NCBI GenBank assembly: GCA_013398955.1
Contig: VWPU01004574.1
Coordinates: 1-64,000, forward strand
Reading direction: 5' to 3'
DNA from: Callaeas wilsoni
Taxonomy: Eukaryota > Chordata > Aves > Passeriformes > Callaeidae
Length of the DNA: 64,000 nucleotides
Shown: positions 25,621-38,160 of the stretch, piece after piece
Numbering within the stretch: position 1 is the first letter of the stretch
Layout of the letters: the number at the start of each line of letters is the position of its first letter
Position numbers and translations under genes: made by a program
The notes under the pieces: generated by a model
Told to the model about the DNA's origin: nothing
The model's database searches: none
What the model saw: the letters and a program-made list of their open reading frames with translations, nothing else

Positions 25621-28384
25621 GGAATATGAAAGTAAAGCAGCTTTTAAAAATTTAAATCATTGACTGTTTTGCATATCATGGAAAAATCTATTTTAGGCAA
25701 ATTTCATGTCATTTGTCTTTTTAATAGAGGTTGTAATGCTCTGCATGCCAAGAGCTTGCAGGTAATAATCCAAAAAATGGGGTCGAGGTTTGTACATGAG
25801 CTAGAGGTACTATAGGAACAGAAGTACCCTATAGTATGATAAACCTGCAGCTGGGGGTCAGCACAGGTGGCTTTTGATTTACAGAAAGTGGAAGCACAAA
25901 TTAGAAAATAATATCAAAAAGAATTGTGCTTGTACTGTGTTCTTTAGATTCTTACTTTGATGAGATCTTACTGCACTAGAATAGGTGTGAACAAAACCTC
26001 TGAAATATTTTTATTTCACACACCATCTGAATGTGCACCTTCAAAATATCTGTGCACAAAAAACTGAAACCCAGTAAAATCCTTTAAAAAAAAATAAAGT
26101 TAAAGCAGTATTGAGATCCTTAAGCCTTCGTATTTGATCTTCTCATGATTATGTAGTTGTAAATGTAAAAAGGCGTTAATTATACTTTTGTCATTACTGT
26201 TGAGTAGAAGAAGAGAATGTAGTACATTTATTTTTCCTGTGTTTCCTTGGTTAAATATACACTTGGCACTGGAGTCACTGACAGATAATGCTCCATGTAG
26301 ATGCTGCATTTTGGAAAAAACAGTTTTGTACCTTCAAAAGTGCTGTATTTTTTAAAAGTAAAGATCTACCAGGAATATATTTTTCATGCTGTTTATACCT
26401 CTTAAAACCTGTTAGCACAGTAAAAAGTTAATTTCTTGAAACTTTAAATTGTTGCTATCCTACATTCAGGATCTAGGCATGTAAAAATAGAACACAAATC
26501 AAATACTGAGTGGGCAATAAATTATTATTTGGTTAGTTTATTTAGGTTTATAAATATTATTGTCTGCAGTCCATACTACTATTAATTCATTGTATTACAT
26601 TATGCTGCTAAATTTAAGCTGCTGGCTCCAGAGAGGGAATGAGTTGGTATAGAAGAAAAATTGTTTGTAAGTTAACTCTCATTTTTTTTACAAGATTTAT
26701 GCGTTAGTGTGCAGTCTTCAAGCGCTATCTTCTGGCAGGGTGAAAGCAAGATCAGCTTTGCTAATGTAGTCCAGATGTTTATTAGTCCTGAGGGTATATG
26801 TGCTGTTGTAGTTCCCTGCTGCTGTTATACTTGCTTGTAATGCTAGACAACCAATTAAGAAATTAGTTCATGTTAAATTTTCTTTTCCTGGTATGCCAGC
26901 AAACTGATGATGTGGTTTTGCTGGTGGAACAAGAGAGTATTCTTTACATGTTTTCTGTTACTGGTGAATATATAAACCATTTGGGCTGCATGGGGTTAGT
27001 GCATCAGCAGCTATACAGCTACCTCGAGCAAGTGGTTTTAATTGAACTAATTCACATTAAGGTGTTTTGGTAAGTGTGTCTGTTTTTCTTAATTCTGAGG
27101 TTTAATTGGCACTGTCATTTTTAGAGACCATCTGTTTACAAGACATTCCATATATTAACATGCTGTCTGAAAGCTGAGAACTTAAATTCTATGCAGAGAC
27201 GTCAGAGGGATTTTTTTTTTGTTGTAGTTTTTGTGAAAATAACATTGCTACACTCTTGCTTGTGTTTTTTTAATAAAATATGTTTTAAATAGCAATGCCT
27301 GTGACAATTTTGACTTAGCCTTCTTGGCATCCTTTTTCTTTTTTCCAAATAAAATGCAAATATGTTGAATCTCACTCAAATGCTCCTGAAATCCCAGGAA
27401 TTATGTGAGACACCTAAGTTTTCTCAGTCTTCTACAATTCTCTTTACATTCTGTGTAGAATTTCTGTAAGATAATGAATTTTTTTTTTTAATCTGAAGAG
27501 GAATTAATTTGCTTTTGTTTTACTTCATTCTGTAAGGCAGCTGGATTCTTTTCCTAGATGCTGATAACTGCAAAGCTTTAGTTTCTTGCTTTCTCATTAT
27601 TATGCATTTTTAGGTCTTTCAAAAGGAAAAATCTTTCCACAAATTCCTGTTCAAACTTACTGTAGATCTTGTCTGTGGTGACAGTGGATAATTCACTTGA
27701 ATCACTGCAGCAGATTCTATGTTGCTGAAAACTCATCAATTTTAAAGGTGTCATAAAGATGGGTTGTGTTTAAAAAGTGGTGTAGGAGTTAAATAGTGAA
27801 CAGAATCATCTTACAGCCTAAAGATAGGAGGGATGAGTTCACTGAGTCAGTTAATACAGTGTGTCAGTCACAATTGTGAATAATGTAGCAAATTGGATCT
27901 ATTTACTTCTGTGTCTTATACTATGAATCGTAATAAGATGAATGGAAGAACTGAGAGCTATTTTGGTAATGATAATGCTGCAGTGAAAGGCCACAGGAAA
28001 TTTCTTTAAAAGACGTTAAAGAATTATAGGAGAAAGAACTTCTTTCAAAATGAACTAAAACCCAATACTGTCACCTATTGGAAGTTTGTGAAAAGTTTCA
28101 CAATATTTTATATTGCTCTTTAAGCCCCAGCTGTTGAAGTAAAAGGGTTAGGTATATCTTTCCTGCCATGCTGCTCTGACACCAGCGTAAATGTGCTTTG
28201 AATCGTTTTTGCTTTGTGTTACTCCTGAATCTGAGTATTTCAGTGTTACAGCTGGTGGTCGTCCTATGTGACCTTCCTGTTATTTTAAGTGAATGTAGGT
28301 ATCAGTGAAAAAGATCAACAGTATAAACTCAAATGCTGAGATTCTCACTACAACATTCAACACGAATTACCAGGGCTGGTTTCA

Positions 28385-28594
28385 TCTCAATATAAGAAAA
28401 GATTTTTTTGCATTGAGAACAATCACTGAAGTAATCTCCCCAGTGACGTCGTAAAGTTCCCATCACTGGAGGTTTTCAATATTGAACTGGTCAGGGTGCT
28501 ACTTAATCTCACCCTGGGCCCCCTTCCCCGTGAAAGATGATCTTCTGAGATCCATTCCAACCTGGGCTGTTGATAATTCTGTGAATTGTGATTC
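28385..28594 (+). mobile_element. CR1 LINE fragment, 3' end (degraded)
   Basis: The order of motifs follows the 3' end of bird/reptile CR1 elements: a GAAAAGATTT... segment, TCCCATCACTGGAGGTTTTC (like the conserved 'CCTGGAGG' stretch), then GATCCATTCCAACCTGGGCT, and finally a tail of ATTCTGTGA-like units. It is short, 5'-truncated and diverged, so it is old, and it lies in the same orientation as EXOC2. No reverse-transcriptase frame remains. CR1 is the dominant LINE of birds, which supports the host call. Confidence 0.8.
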
Positions 28595-29462
28595 ATGTAA
28601 GTTTAACTGTTACAGCTTAGTTGAGCAATGCTGAAATAATTTTTGATGGCTACTTTTAGAAATGTCTCTATAAGGTGAAATACAGAAAGCAGCAATTTAG
28701 ACTTTAAAAGAGTTATTGGCAGTGTCACAGAACATTTAAAAATCATCATAGTCCTCTTACTCTTATATGGTTGTTTTTCAAAATGCACATTAGACTCCAA
28801 GTATCCACCTCCATCAGATTAGATCCTTGCTTAGGCTTGTGAATAGTGACCCACATATGGACCGGCAGCCAAAGTAAGAATTGTTTGATACACTGGAAAA
28901 TATTTAGTGAGTTTGTAGTTATGTATAAGTAAGGACCTCTACAAAGGAAAAATGCCATTAGTTCATCTGATTCCTGATGGATGGATTCTCTCTACCTGAA
29001 CTCTGTAGAGGTCGAACAGCTAAGTAGTAGTTGAACACTCTGCCTTTAACTGCTTCAGCTAGGCACAAAAGAAACTTTTGCTGTTGGAAAGGTGTATTTA
29101 AGACATATACCAGGAAAAAAGCGTGGGCAATGTCACTAATGGCATAAATACATATTTATCCATGGCTTTCAAGCAACTAATTGTAGGGCATTAATTATAA
29201 ACAGAGGAAGATACAGACCAAAGAATGGCACTTTCCCCGTGGTACTTGTGGTTTTGGCTTTGCTACAGGAGTCAGTAGTGGTGGTATTGAATAGCATTGA
29301 TACAGATGAACAAAGAGTCTAAATAAAGCAAGATTAAGAATGTTTTTGTAAGATAACATTTGTATCACTGAATTAAAATAGAATTTCACATGCGGCATGT
29401 AGTTTCATGTCAACTGATGTGCAAAACTATTCTAATTTTTGAGTTTTTTCCCCTCTACCCAG

Positions 29463-29588
29463 GCAATGCATTGCTCCACAGCCCCATGCTGGACCTGGAC
29501 AGTGATGTGCGTCCATCACCGATTGGCCATCTCAGTCAAACTGCTTCACTGAAAAGAGGCAGCAGCTTTCAGTCTGGCCGTGATGATG
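29463..29588 (+). CDS. EXOC2: EXOC2 window exon 6 (Ser-rich linker)
   Basis: 126 bp. GC completes the split Gly, then [36 protein letters not shown] and SGRDD, ending with the G of a split Ala codon. Acceptor CTCTACCCAG, donor ATG|GTAGGC. Unlike its neighbours this exon is rich in Ser, Pro, Gly and Asp with no obvious helix heptads, so it is probably a flexible loop. [12 protein letters not shown] holds basic-directed Ser/Thr phosphorylation-type sites (inference; phosphosites in this stretch of the human protein are recalled from memory). The first half differs from human more than flanking exons do. Confidence 0.95.
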
Positions 29589-32381
29589 GTAGGCATCTGT
29601 TTTATTTGGAAAAAAGCTGCAGTCCCCACTGTCCACGGTGTGGTGCAGTCAAAAAACCCGAACAAAAACCCACACTCTGTGTGTTTGTTTTGGATAGTTA
29701 CAAAGTAAAATTCTTTCTTCTTATACATCGCTGTTGCTTGCTAAAGAAGTCCTCCATGTTTTCTGCAAGCAAAGAGCAGTTAATAAAATTCAAATTCAAG
29801 TTCGAAATTTGCTTCTTAGAATGTAGTTAAAGTAGTTAAAGTATTTTTTTCTACAAAACCAGATCTTTTCTCTTGCATGCATAGCCGCCTACTGCCTACT
29901 ACCTTTTGCTTGTTATATCTTTTGTGTGTGTTTGCTAAGATGGTTCTCCTTGCATTTGCACCTTCTGTGACTTCACATATCTGGCTCTCTGATTCTCTAA
30001 ACCCAGGAAGGGAAACAAGATGTTTGGCTAAGCTCAAGCAGTCTGTCTGTCCACAACCAGCTGAGACCTTCTGTGTTGCAAGTGTCCTCAGTACCCTTGT
30101 CCAAACAGCATCTTTTCAGGAGTCTTTCAAAGGTGACATCACAAGAGACAGAAAACATGTTTTTCACAGAATAGATTATTTGTTACTGTTACCCTTGTCG
30201 TTTCTCAGCCCAAAGCCTTATGTGGAAGTGATTAACAACTGTTGCAAAGCAAAACACTAAATTGCTGGTTGTTTCTGAATGCCATCCACTAACAATACTA
30301 ATGCCACACTTAATATAGCAAGCAACACCCAAAATCCAGTTTATTTTTAACTTATTTGAATTCTTTTGCATGAGCAGGGACTTAATTGCATATTTGGTGG
30401 GCAATTTCACTTCAATCAAATATTTTGCTTTTAGAGTCTTAGTTATGGATCTTTTACCTTTTACAAACTGAAAAAGGTAAGTTTTCAGCAAATTTTGCGT
30501 ATTCTGTAGACACCAATTTAAACCAAAATTCAAAGAAAAACTGGAGGATTGGAGCACTATAATAATCCATCTCAGTTTCCTAGAGTTAGAATGAGTTGCC
30601 TCTGAGTTGAATTCCTTGGTGCTTAGGTGCACATGAGCACTGATAGCTCTGCCATCCTTGTTCTTCTCTGAGTGGAGAGACAAAGAAAACCTACCATTTA
30701 GGATGCCTGTGGAAGAGCTGCCATTCCAAATGTGCTGTGATGTGTTCTGTTTTCAGTTTTCAAAGTAAAAATATCCTGAATTTATGGCCGTAACTTTTTC
30801 ATATGATGTGCAGTAGCTTATTCTAAGAAGTATCTGCTGTCTGCAGGCTTGGGACTAAGCCTGAAATATGCTTCCTCAAGGGGAAAAGAATTTCATAGGT
30901 GAAGTAAGTCTTGCCAGTATGTTTCCAGTTACCAACAGACGTCCCTGGTTATAACTTTGGATTGGTGCTGGAGCTTTTGGCAAAGATGAATGGTTTGTCA
31001 AAGGAACTGAATTTTTTTTTTGTTAGAAGTTGGGGTTTGTAGAAGTTACATGGGTCTAGACCAGCTCTCTGACAGTCATAAACCAAGCTGGTGAAAGTAT
31101 CTTATCTGTGTCCACTCTAGGAGCTGTTCCAGTTGAGCTTTGACATTTTCATGCCTCCTAAACAGATACATCACTCTCAGCACAGTTGCCACTTGAGTTA
31201 TGTCAGACTCTCTTTGCAAATTTTGGGCTTCCCTTATGATTTTATTTTCAAATACTGATTCAAAATGCCTAAACTTTTTGGTCATGAGAAAAGATGCATA
31301 GGGCAGATGTTCAATTCTCCAGTAGAGAAATGGGCCAATACATGATGCACACCTTGACAAATGGTTGCTGCTGAAGGTATGCTGTGCTTCAAGGAGATTC
31401 AAGACTGTCTACCAACACAATAAAATAGCGAGGCTCTGGTGAAGCCTATTAGTATGTAATGTGCTATTAGGCAGCTATTTTTGCCTAACTGGTGAATTCC
31501 TGTTGTGTGTAGGCAACATTCTGTAGCAAAGTAGATTAAAAAAGTGCTATTTCATGCAACAATTTTCTGCATTTCCAGTGTTACATAGGCTGGTATCATA
31601 TTTTCAAATTTATCGTTTCTACAAGACCTGAGTTTATACATAAAAAAACACCATACCAACAAACATGTCATTTTAAAGTGTTTTTATTTTGGTTTTTGGG
31701 TGCTTTGGCTATTTGTTTTGGGTTTTTTTCAAAAAAGATATGATTTCTTTGTCCAAGTGTTCCAAAGCAGACTCTAGTTCTTCAAGTGGAATACAAGTCT
31801 CTTATCACTGTTGTGCTGATACCCTTTTTCATTAAACCATTGTAATCATGCAGGTTTCAACAGAGAACATAGATGGTTATGGAAGAATGTTTCACCAGGT
31901 TTCCTTTATTTTCTGTGTGAATTAGTACTTCTGCCTCTGTTCAGCTTTCTCTTTACCCCCTTTCGCCCATTGCAGAGAAAACTGAAAAAAGTTACCTGTT
32001 GCCCAGATTTCATTTGAACTTTTCTAATGTCTCGATTGCTTTCATGTTACCTTACTTTTTAGAGTGACTTGAAGACACAAGACTGTCTGAATGGATTTTT
32101 AAGTGGATTGCTTTAGATGCTCCTGCAAGGGTAGCTATTCTGTAGATACTGTCATAGTGCTGGCACCTTGTAAGCATATGAGAGGAGAAAAAGGGCTTGT
32201 ATGTGTACAAATTGTGTACATATATATGGACTGGGCTTTAATTTTTTTATTTCTACACGGAAGGTTTTGTATATACTGTATAGTTACTTGTGTAATACAA
32301 AGCAGCAGCAAAGCTACTGGTACATTCTTGTTGTTTTTAAAATTGTTAATGTTGCTTTTCCATCCCCTCTCCCCTTTTTAG
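29589..32381 (+). other. EXOC2: Intron 6 of window (2793 bp)
   Basis: Donor GTAGGC, acceptor CCCCTTTTTAG. It contains long overlapping open frames on opposite strands near 29877..30683, including the longest (164 codons, minus strand), but they have no recognised homology. A GT-rich patch sits near 31680..31730. No RNA gene or mobile element is identified. Confidence 0.88.
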
Positions 32382-32506
32382 CTTGGCGATACAAAGCTCC
32401 CCAGCAAGTTGTGTTTGTTGAAAAGTTGACAAAACTTGTTGTAAGTCAGCTGCCCAACTTCTGGAAGCTGTGGGTTTCTTATGTGAATGGAAGTTTATTC
32501 AGTGAG
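32382..32506 (+). CDS. EXOC2: EXOC2 window exon 7
   Basis: 125 bp. CT completes the split Ala, then [36 protein letters not shown] and SLFSE, ending in phase 0. Acceptor CCTTTTTAG, donor GAG|GTATGG. The [16 protein letters not shown] segment is a conserved amphipathic helix pair at the start of the C-terminal rod. Confidence 0.97.
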
Positions 32507-35500
32507 GTATGGACTCTTCTATATAAAGGACTTGAAAGTAACAAAGGTCTGTAATATTTATATTTGAAGTGTTATATTTCACTGGTAGAAGTAATGACCT
32601 ATTTTAGTAAGAGATTTTTTTTTAAAAGGATGTAAGCATACAGTGGAATTACTTTAAATTCTGACATTGGGGATATTGTGTGTGTCGGTGTTCCAGCTGC
32701 TAGACTCAATAACACCTGTGTGCTTTCGACTCTTACTCATAGCTGGCCTTTTGCTGGTGATATGAAGAAATAGCACATTGCATGAAGGGTAGAGATATGT
32801 AAAAGGCAGAGTCATACAGAAAAAAATATTGCTTCCTTTCTTTGGAAAAGGAGTACTCATTTCTTGAGTTTCAACTATTTGGAAGTGAGGTTAGGTTCAT
32901 GACCAGAGTTGCAAAATAACCAAGGCACAGAGCAGAATTCACGGACACATTATAGGGAGTCTAGTCTGGAAGGTTAGTCAGCTGCAGCTACCTGTGCTAC
33001 TGCTCCTTCTTGCTCAGATGATCTGATTTTTCCATGTCATGCAAATATAATCCTGATAATCCAAGAAGGGGAAAAACAAAAGTATTGGTTTATGACACGT
33101 GCTATTTTTATATGCACACTCTTAACAGATTTTGAAAAGATACCTCTCAAAATTAATTTTTGATAAATTAATTAATTTGTAGTATACAATGTTCTGCTGT
33201 GTTTAAATTCAGAAGTCATCATGTCTATCTACTATTCTTTGCAGCTTTAGTAGAAAAAACAAAAGCTTTTGAAAAAGAACATTTAGAAGCTTATGTTCTT
33301 ATTTTCCAGTTCTCTAACCAATGAATTAATTTATCTATTTATTGCCACTTTTTATAAATCAATATACTGTTTTCATATGATGATACTAATAGGTACTATA
33401 GCCCTTTTCATGTTGAACACAATGTACAGAGCATTATAGCTTCAGTGAAATAGATGCTATGCGTGATCCTCATTTTACATGATAAAAATCGAAAGATATG
33501 ACATTTACTCATAATGTTCAGTGAAGGAAGTAAAATCAAGAATAAACCTTAGTACTGTTGACTTTCACAAAAATAATTTATTTCATAAGGGAAATTACAA
33601 CCTTTCTTTTTGACACTAGTACTGTTGAAAATTAAATTTTACAAATTCATCTGTTAAGTTACTGTGATTTTTTTTTCTGTGTACAATGAAAAAGAAAGCA
33701 GTTTCTAGAGAAATGGAGACTTGAACTGTAAACAAGGTTAAGAAATTCTGCTCATGAAAATGACTGCAAGTGGAAAATGTAGTGAACTGTCCTGCCTGAA
33801 CAAAACATTGTTTCAATGTATTAAAAAACCAAAAAAGATAGTTTTGTTGTTAGTCTGTAAGGTACACGTGTTCTTCTGTTCTTGGGCCTAATTCTGAACT
33901 TCTGAGAAATTAATCCCCATACATTTGATTTCTTCTGCTCCTTTGGTCCTTACAGAAGCCCCACAAGTTCTTGGGGAGGTAGGAAGGTTGGTATCCTCCG
34001 TTCTTCCTGTGTGTTCTGCATGCCACAGTCAGTTGAGGATGAGTGAGAGGAGGGGGTGACATAAGCTGGAGGACTTTTAGAGCACCTAAGATTATCTGTC
34101 ATCACAGTGCATTCAAGACTGAAAGTTTGTGTTTTGCTGTCGGAAACAGTACACTTTTTAATTGTCCACGAAGAAAATTCTTTTACCATGTTGCTTGCTA
34201 TTTATCATAATGCAGGAAGCAAGGCGATTGCTACATTTTTTTAAGAAACATCCCATGAAAAATGGTATAGTGGGTTATTTTAGTTAGCTTATTCAAGTCT
34301 TCAAGACATTTTAAAAATATGGAAAGAAAATCTCCACATATGCATTCCAAGATGTATTTTATCTTGTTCAGTTTGTAGGGTTTTGGTGGGTGGGGGATTC
34401 TTTTTAGTTCTGGCAGGTTAGCTCTATGCCTTAAAATATTGTCAGTTAAAGATGTATGTGGTATTTCAACAGTTTGAAAAGTTGAGTTCTTTGAATCACT
34501 CTAGGTGAAGTCGCAAATGTGAGTAGTAACCGTTGATCTTACCACAAGATAGTTTTGGTCTGTCTGTGCAGGAAAGGTTTAAGATTGGTCTTCAGCAAAA
34601 CCACTAAAGAAAAAAAAAAGTATCAAAGATCTATGAATTGCTCTGTTTAATCCAGCTGTAAACCAGTGTGAGTTGAAAGTTGCTATCTGAAGTTTCAAGG
34701 AACACAACTTATTTTCTTTTTAATGCTTTAGAAGAGAGAAGTGAGAGTTAAATGCAGCAATAATTTGAAGGTTGTTTTCCATGTCTGAAATGGTATAATT
34801 CAGAGCTTTAACATCCAAGAGTTATATAGCTATGTATTTTCCAAAACTCTTAAGCAGCTTGACTTTTCTCTAGTTTTTGCTCACTTCAAATTATTTATTT
34901 TATCTTAAAAATCTTACGTACTTTAACTGAAGAGGGATTTTGAAAAACACAGCATTTCAAATGAATTATTTGAAAGTAAACTGATTCTCTTTGAGAACAT
35001 TCCTGTCCTGTTATTGCACTTCTTGTCCAGTAGATGTTGCTGTACAAACATAAAATAGGAGATTTTCTAAGTATAAAATTCAACCTCTGCACTTAACCTA
35101 GGATTTGAAATAACTTTTTCAATGTAATTTACTCTGCTGAGATCTCAGTAGTCTCCACAGAGGGTAGAACTGCAAACAGGAAGACTATTAGTCAAACCAT
35201 GTTTTTCTTCAACTGTAACTGTCTCATGCAAAGTGTACTCACGTTCCTCTGTTCTCAAAGAAGTGAAAATGAAGATGCTGCTTATTTTGCAGAGTCTCTT
35301 TTACAATTAGTTGAATTATTTAAAGAGCATTGTAACAAAATACTGTTCCTAAAACCAAACAAAAGCCTCACAACCTTCCCCCTCACATCTCGCATTTCCA
35401 AATTGCCTTCATTCCAAAAATTGCCTCCCACTTCACATTGATGTCTTTCTCTGGTCAGCTTCCATGCTGAAAAAATAGTTTATTCATGTAAACTTGATGC

Positions 35501-35838
35501 ACAGTTGGACTATATATGTTTTAGATCTCACTAACACTACAGTGAGAAAACTTTGACCTCAGGAAGTTTGTACTGCTTGAGCTACTCTTATGTCTGAGTC
35601 TCTGACTTTGTCTTAAGCACACCTTTTTCCTCAGAATTAAACAATGGGGTACTTACCTACAGTAAGTTGAGTTTATTGAGATATATGTAGTCTTAGCTTA
35701 GTGAAATGCCCTTCGTTTTTATAATTACATCATAAACTCGTAGGTTTTCACTTCTTCACTTTGAAACCCCCTTTTTCAGAATTATTTTAACAGTGGTTAT
35801 AAGATACTTACACTTTTCAATTTTCTCATTTTCACAAG
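32507..35838 (+). other. EXOC2: Intron 7 of window (3332 bp)
   Basis: Donor GTATGG, acceptor TTTTCACAAG. It holds a possible very old MIR-like SINE on the minus strand (about 33400..33560). The rest is AT-rich sequence with no recognised features. Confidence 0.88.
33400..33560 (-). mobile_element. MIR/CORE-SINE-like remnant (tentative)
   Basis: Read on the + strand it follows the reverse complement of MIR in order: a GATCCTCATTTTACATGAT block (compare 'CCCCATTTTACAGATGAGG'), then GGAAGTAAAATCAAGAATAA (compare 'AGTAAGTGGCAGAGCCGGGATT'). It is heavily diverged, as expected for an amniote-age SINE. The match is judged by eye only. Confidence 0.35.
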
Positions 35839-35907
35839 ACTGCTGAAAAATCTGGCCAAATGGAAAGATCGAAGAAAAATGCTAGGCAAAGACAAAACGA
35901 TTTCAAG
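35839..35907 (+). CDS. EXOC2: EXOC2 window exon 8
   Basis: 69 bp, phase 0 at both ends: TAEKSGQMERSKKNARQRQN then DFK. Acceptor TTTTCACAAG, donor AAG|GTAAGT. It is a charged, Lys/Arg-rich helix-like segment. As a symmetric 23-codon exon it could in principle be skipped without frame shift, but nothing in the sequence shows that it is. Confidence 0.95.
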
Positions 35908-36170
35908 GTAAGTAGTTGGGGGAGATGTGGTGGGGAGAACCTTAATTTCCTTCATTTGTCCTTCATGGCAAGATACTGTAGTGTCACTTTGAAAAATAAG
36001 ATTACTTAAATCATTTGTGTTCTCTCATACCTCCTTCTCCTCTCTTCTCTACCATATGGAGCCACCTGTAAGTCTAACATTGCTACCTGTTGTATGTAGC
36101 AAGTACAATGCTGCGTAAGCATATTGGTAGAGCTTTTTCCTTGATTTTTCTTTTCCTTCTTCTGATGCAG
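35908..36170 (+). other. EXOC2: Intron 8 of window (263 bp)
   Basis: Short intron with donor GTAAGT and a good pyrimidine tract ending TCTGATGCAG. Nothing else is seen in it. Confidence 0.95.
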
Positions 36171-36328
36171 AAAATGATTCAGGAAGTGATGCACTCTCTG
36201 GTAAAACTTATCCGTGGAGCCTTGCTTCCATTCAGCCTCAGAGAAGGAGAATTAAGACAGTATGGTGGCTGGGAGATGAAATCTGAACTTTCTGGCCAGT
36301 GGCTAACACATGTTATCCAGACTGTAAG
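36171..36328 (+). CDS. EXOC2: EXOC2 window exon 9
   Basis: 158 bp. It starts in phase 0 with [20 protein letters not shown], then [32 protein letters not shown], ending with AG of a split Arg codon. Donor AAG|GTAAAT. The QYGGWE and LSGQWL motifs are conserved in animal Sec5. This is the largest exon in the window. Confidence 0.97.
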
Positions 36329-36819
36329 GTAAATGGATCTCTGGACCCATAAAATCATTCTATTCTTGGAATATGTGTGCTTTAAGACAAAATGTTTTGT
36401 TCATTGCATTATATACCCTGAATTTTGAGAATGTTAACATTTTCAAAAAATAATTGCAAAAAAAATTGCTTATGTCAGATTTAGGATTCTATGTGCAAGT
36501 GTAATTAACGATGTCTCATGAGATAGTCTTATTACATAATAATATATTCATTTTTTCCCATGGCATCTTATGAAAAAATTTGAATAAACTATTTGCCTGG
36601 CACAGCATAGAGCATAGACACTCAGTGAATGAAACAGGATTTGATTCTGTAGGGTAGAAAGCAATCATTTGCTGCATTTACTACATGTCTTCTTATCTTT
36701 GCCAAAATGGGTGAAAATATCATGTTTCTCACGGTAGTTATTCTTAGATCATAATTTACCATTACAGTTGTTTAATGGAAGATGATACTCCTGTTTTAAT
36801 GTCATTCTGCTTATATTTT

Positions 36820-36820
<1 letters not shown>

Positions 36821-36891
<71 letters not shown>
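36821..36891. repeat. (AAT)n microsatellite, about 24 units
   Basis: An uninterrupted run of ATA/AAT trinucleotides of about 71 bp, starting about 490 bp downstream of the exon 9 donor. Uninterrupted runs of this length are normally length-polymorphic. Confidence 0.98.
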
Positions 36892-38099
36892 TCATTATTA
36901 ATTACAAAATTACTCACTAATATACAGAATTTGGTTGCATTTGTCTATGGGGCCTACAAGAATTGTCATTATCTTTTGAAAAGTAATTACTCCTGTTGAG
37001 TAGTACCCTAGGTATGATAGTGTACTTTTTATCTAGAGTTTTCAAAGCAGGTAACAGGCAAAGCACAGATGAAGAAAAGAAAGGGATATAATCATGTATA
37101 GATATTCTTAGGGCAGATGGGGCTAGCAGTGATACACACCTGTTGTCAAGTCTGTTTAACACTTTCTCTCAGTCTGGTATCACTTACATTATCTGTACTG
37201 TAACCACGTAGAAAAATATTTCTATGTGAAGTTTGTTATTCTACCTGAATTTTATGGAATGCTTTCAATTTAAGAAGGAACTGACTTGGTACTTGATGAA
37301 AAGATATAAAGGGACACCAGTGTTGCCTTTTCATGAGAAGCAAGCCGTGAGTTTCACTCAAATTATAAAATTCTGGACTTTAGCACTTGCACATCTGTAA
37401 TACTGGCTTGGAAATGTAAGCAGCAGGTTCTCTAAAGGTTTGCTGTGCTCCTGCTATCTGAGATAAGATCCAGGTTGAGGTTACAGACTATATGAGGACT
37501 GTCTTTCAGAGAATCTCCTTTTGCTTTCCGAGTACTACCCTTGTAATGAACAGCTGAACTGAGAGCTGGGGAAATCCTCTCTCCCTCCTACTCCTTTCCC
37601 CACCTTGTTTCCTTAGCAATGGCACTTGAGCAAAGTGGGCTACACTTTACTGCAAAGTGATCAAAAGTAGAGAAGAAAAGGGGCATCTGAAGAAGAGGAA
37701 TTGAACATGCCATCGTAGAGTACAGATCAGTGATGACCGGGTCAGAAGTTTATGCAAGTGCTGCAAGTACGTTAATTTTCAAGCCCCCACACTTTGACAG
37801 TCTGACAAACTTCTTGTGACTCAGTAGTGATGAAGGTGGGCTGTTCCCAAGAGGAGTCTGTCTACACATTGCCTAAGACCTTTATTTGTTGCAAAGTTAC
37901 ACAATAACTTAAGCCTTATTTTCATCGTTTGTAACTAAAAGTCATTGTGGAGCACATGATAGAATTTTACTCTTTTCTGTCATCTCACAAATGATTTACT
38001 GTGTTCTGCTTGTACTTAAAAGTGCTAAAACTCAGAGCGTTAGATAACAAGGAGTTGTCGTTACATCTGTGTGATGTTAACTTTTCTGCTCGTTTGTAT

Positions 38100-38160
38100 G
38101 TATCACGCAGCTGATACCACACATACGTATTTGTGCGTATCACACAGGTGGTAGCACAGT
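38100..38160. repeat. Imperfect direct repeat, 37-bp spacing
   Basis: GTATCACGCAGCTGATACCA at 38100 is echoed by GTATCACACAGGTGGTAGCA at 38137, with 18 of the first 22 bases matching. The first copy is itself a dyad (GTATCA...TGATAC) around an E-box-like CAGCTG. Confidence 0.6.

Larger units (their letters stand above)
17910..29462 (+). other. EXOC2: Intron 5 of window (11.55 kb, GC-AG)
   Basis: The longest complete intron here. It begins GCAAGG and ends CTCTACCCAG. Contents include a GC-richer island with raised CpG (about 24840..25620), a CR1 LINE 3' fragment (about 28385..28594), and otherwise AT-rich unique-looking sequence. The open frames inside match no known family and are probably chance frames. 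Confidence 0.9.

Noticed and set aside
36775..36999. Open frame with a poly-Asn run
   Set aside because: Translation of the AAT microsatellite in an intron; not continuous with any EXOC2 exon.
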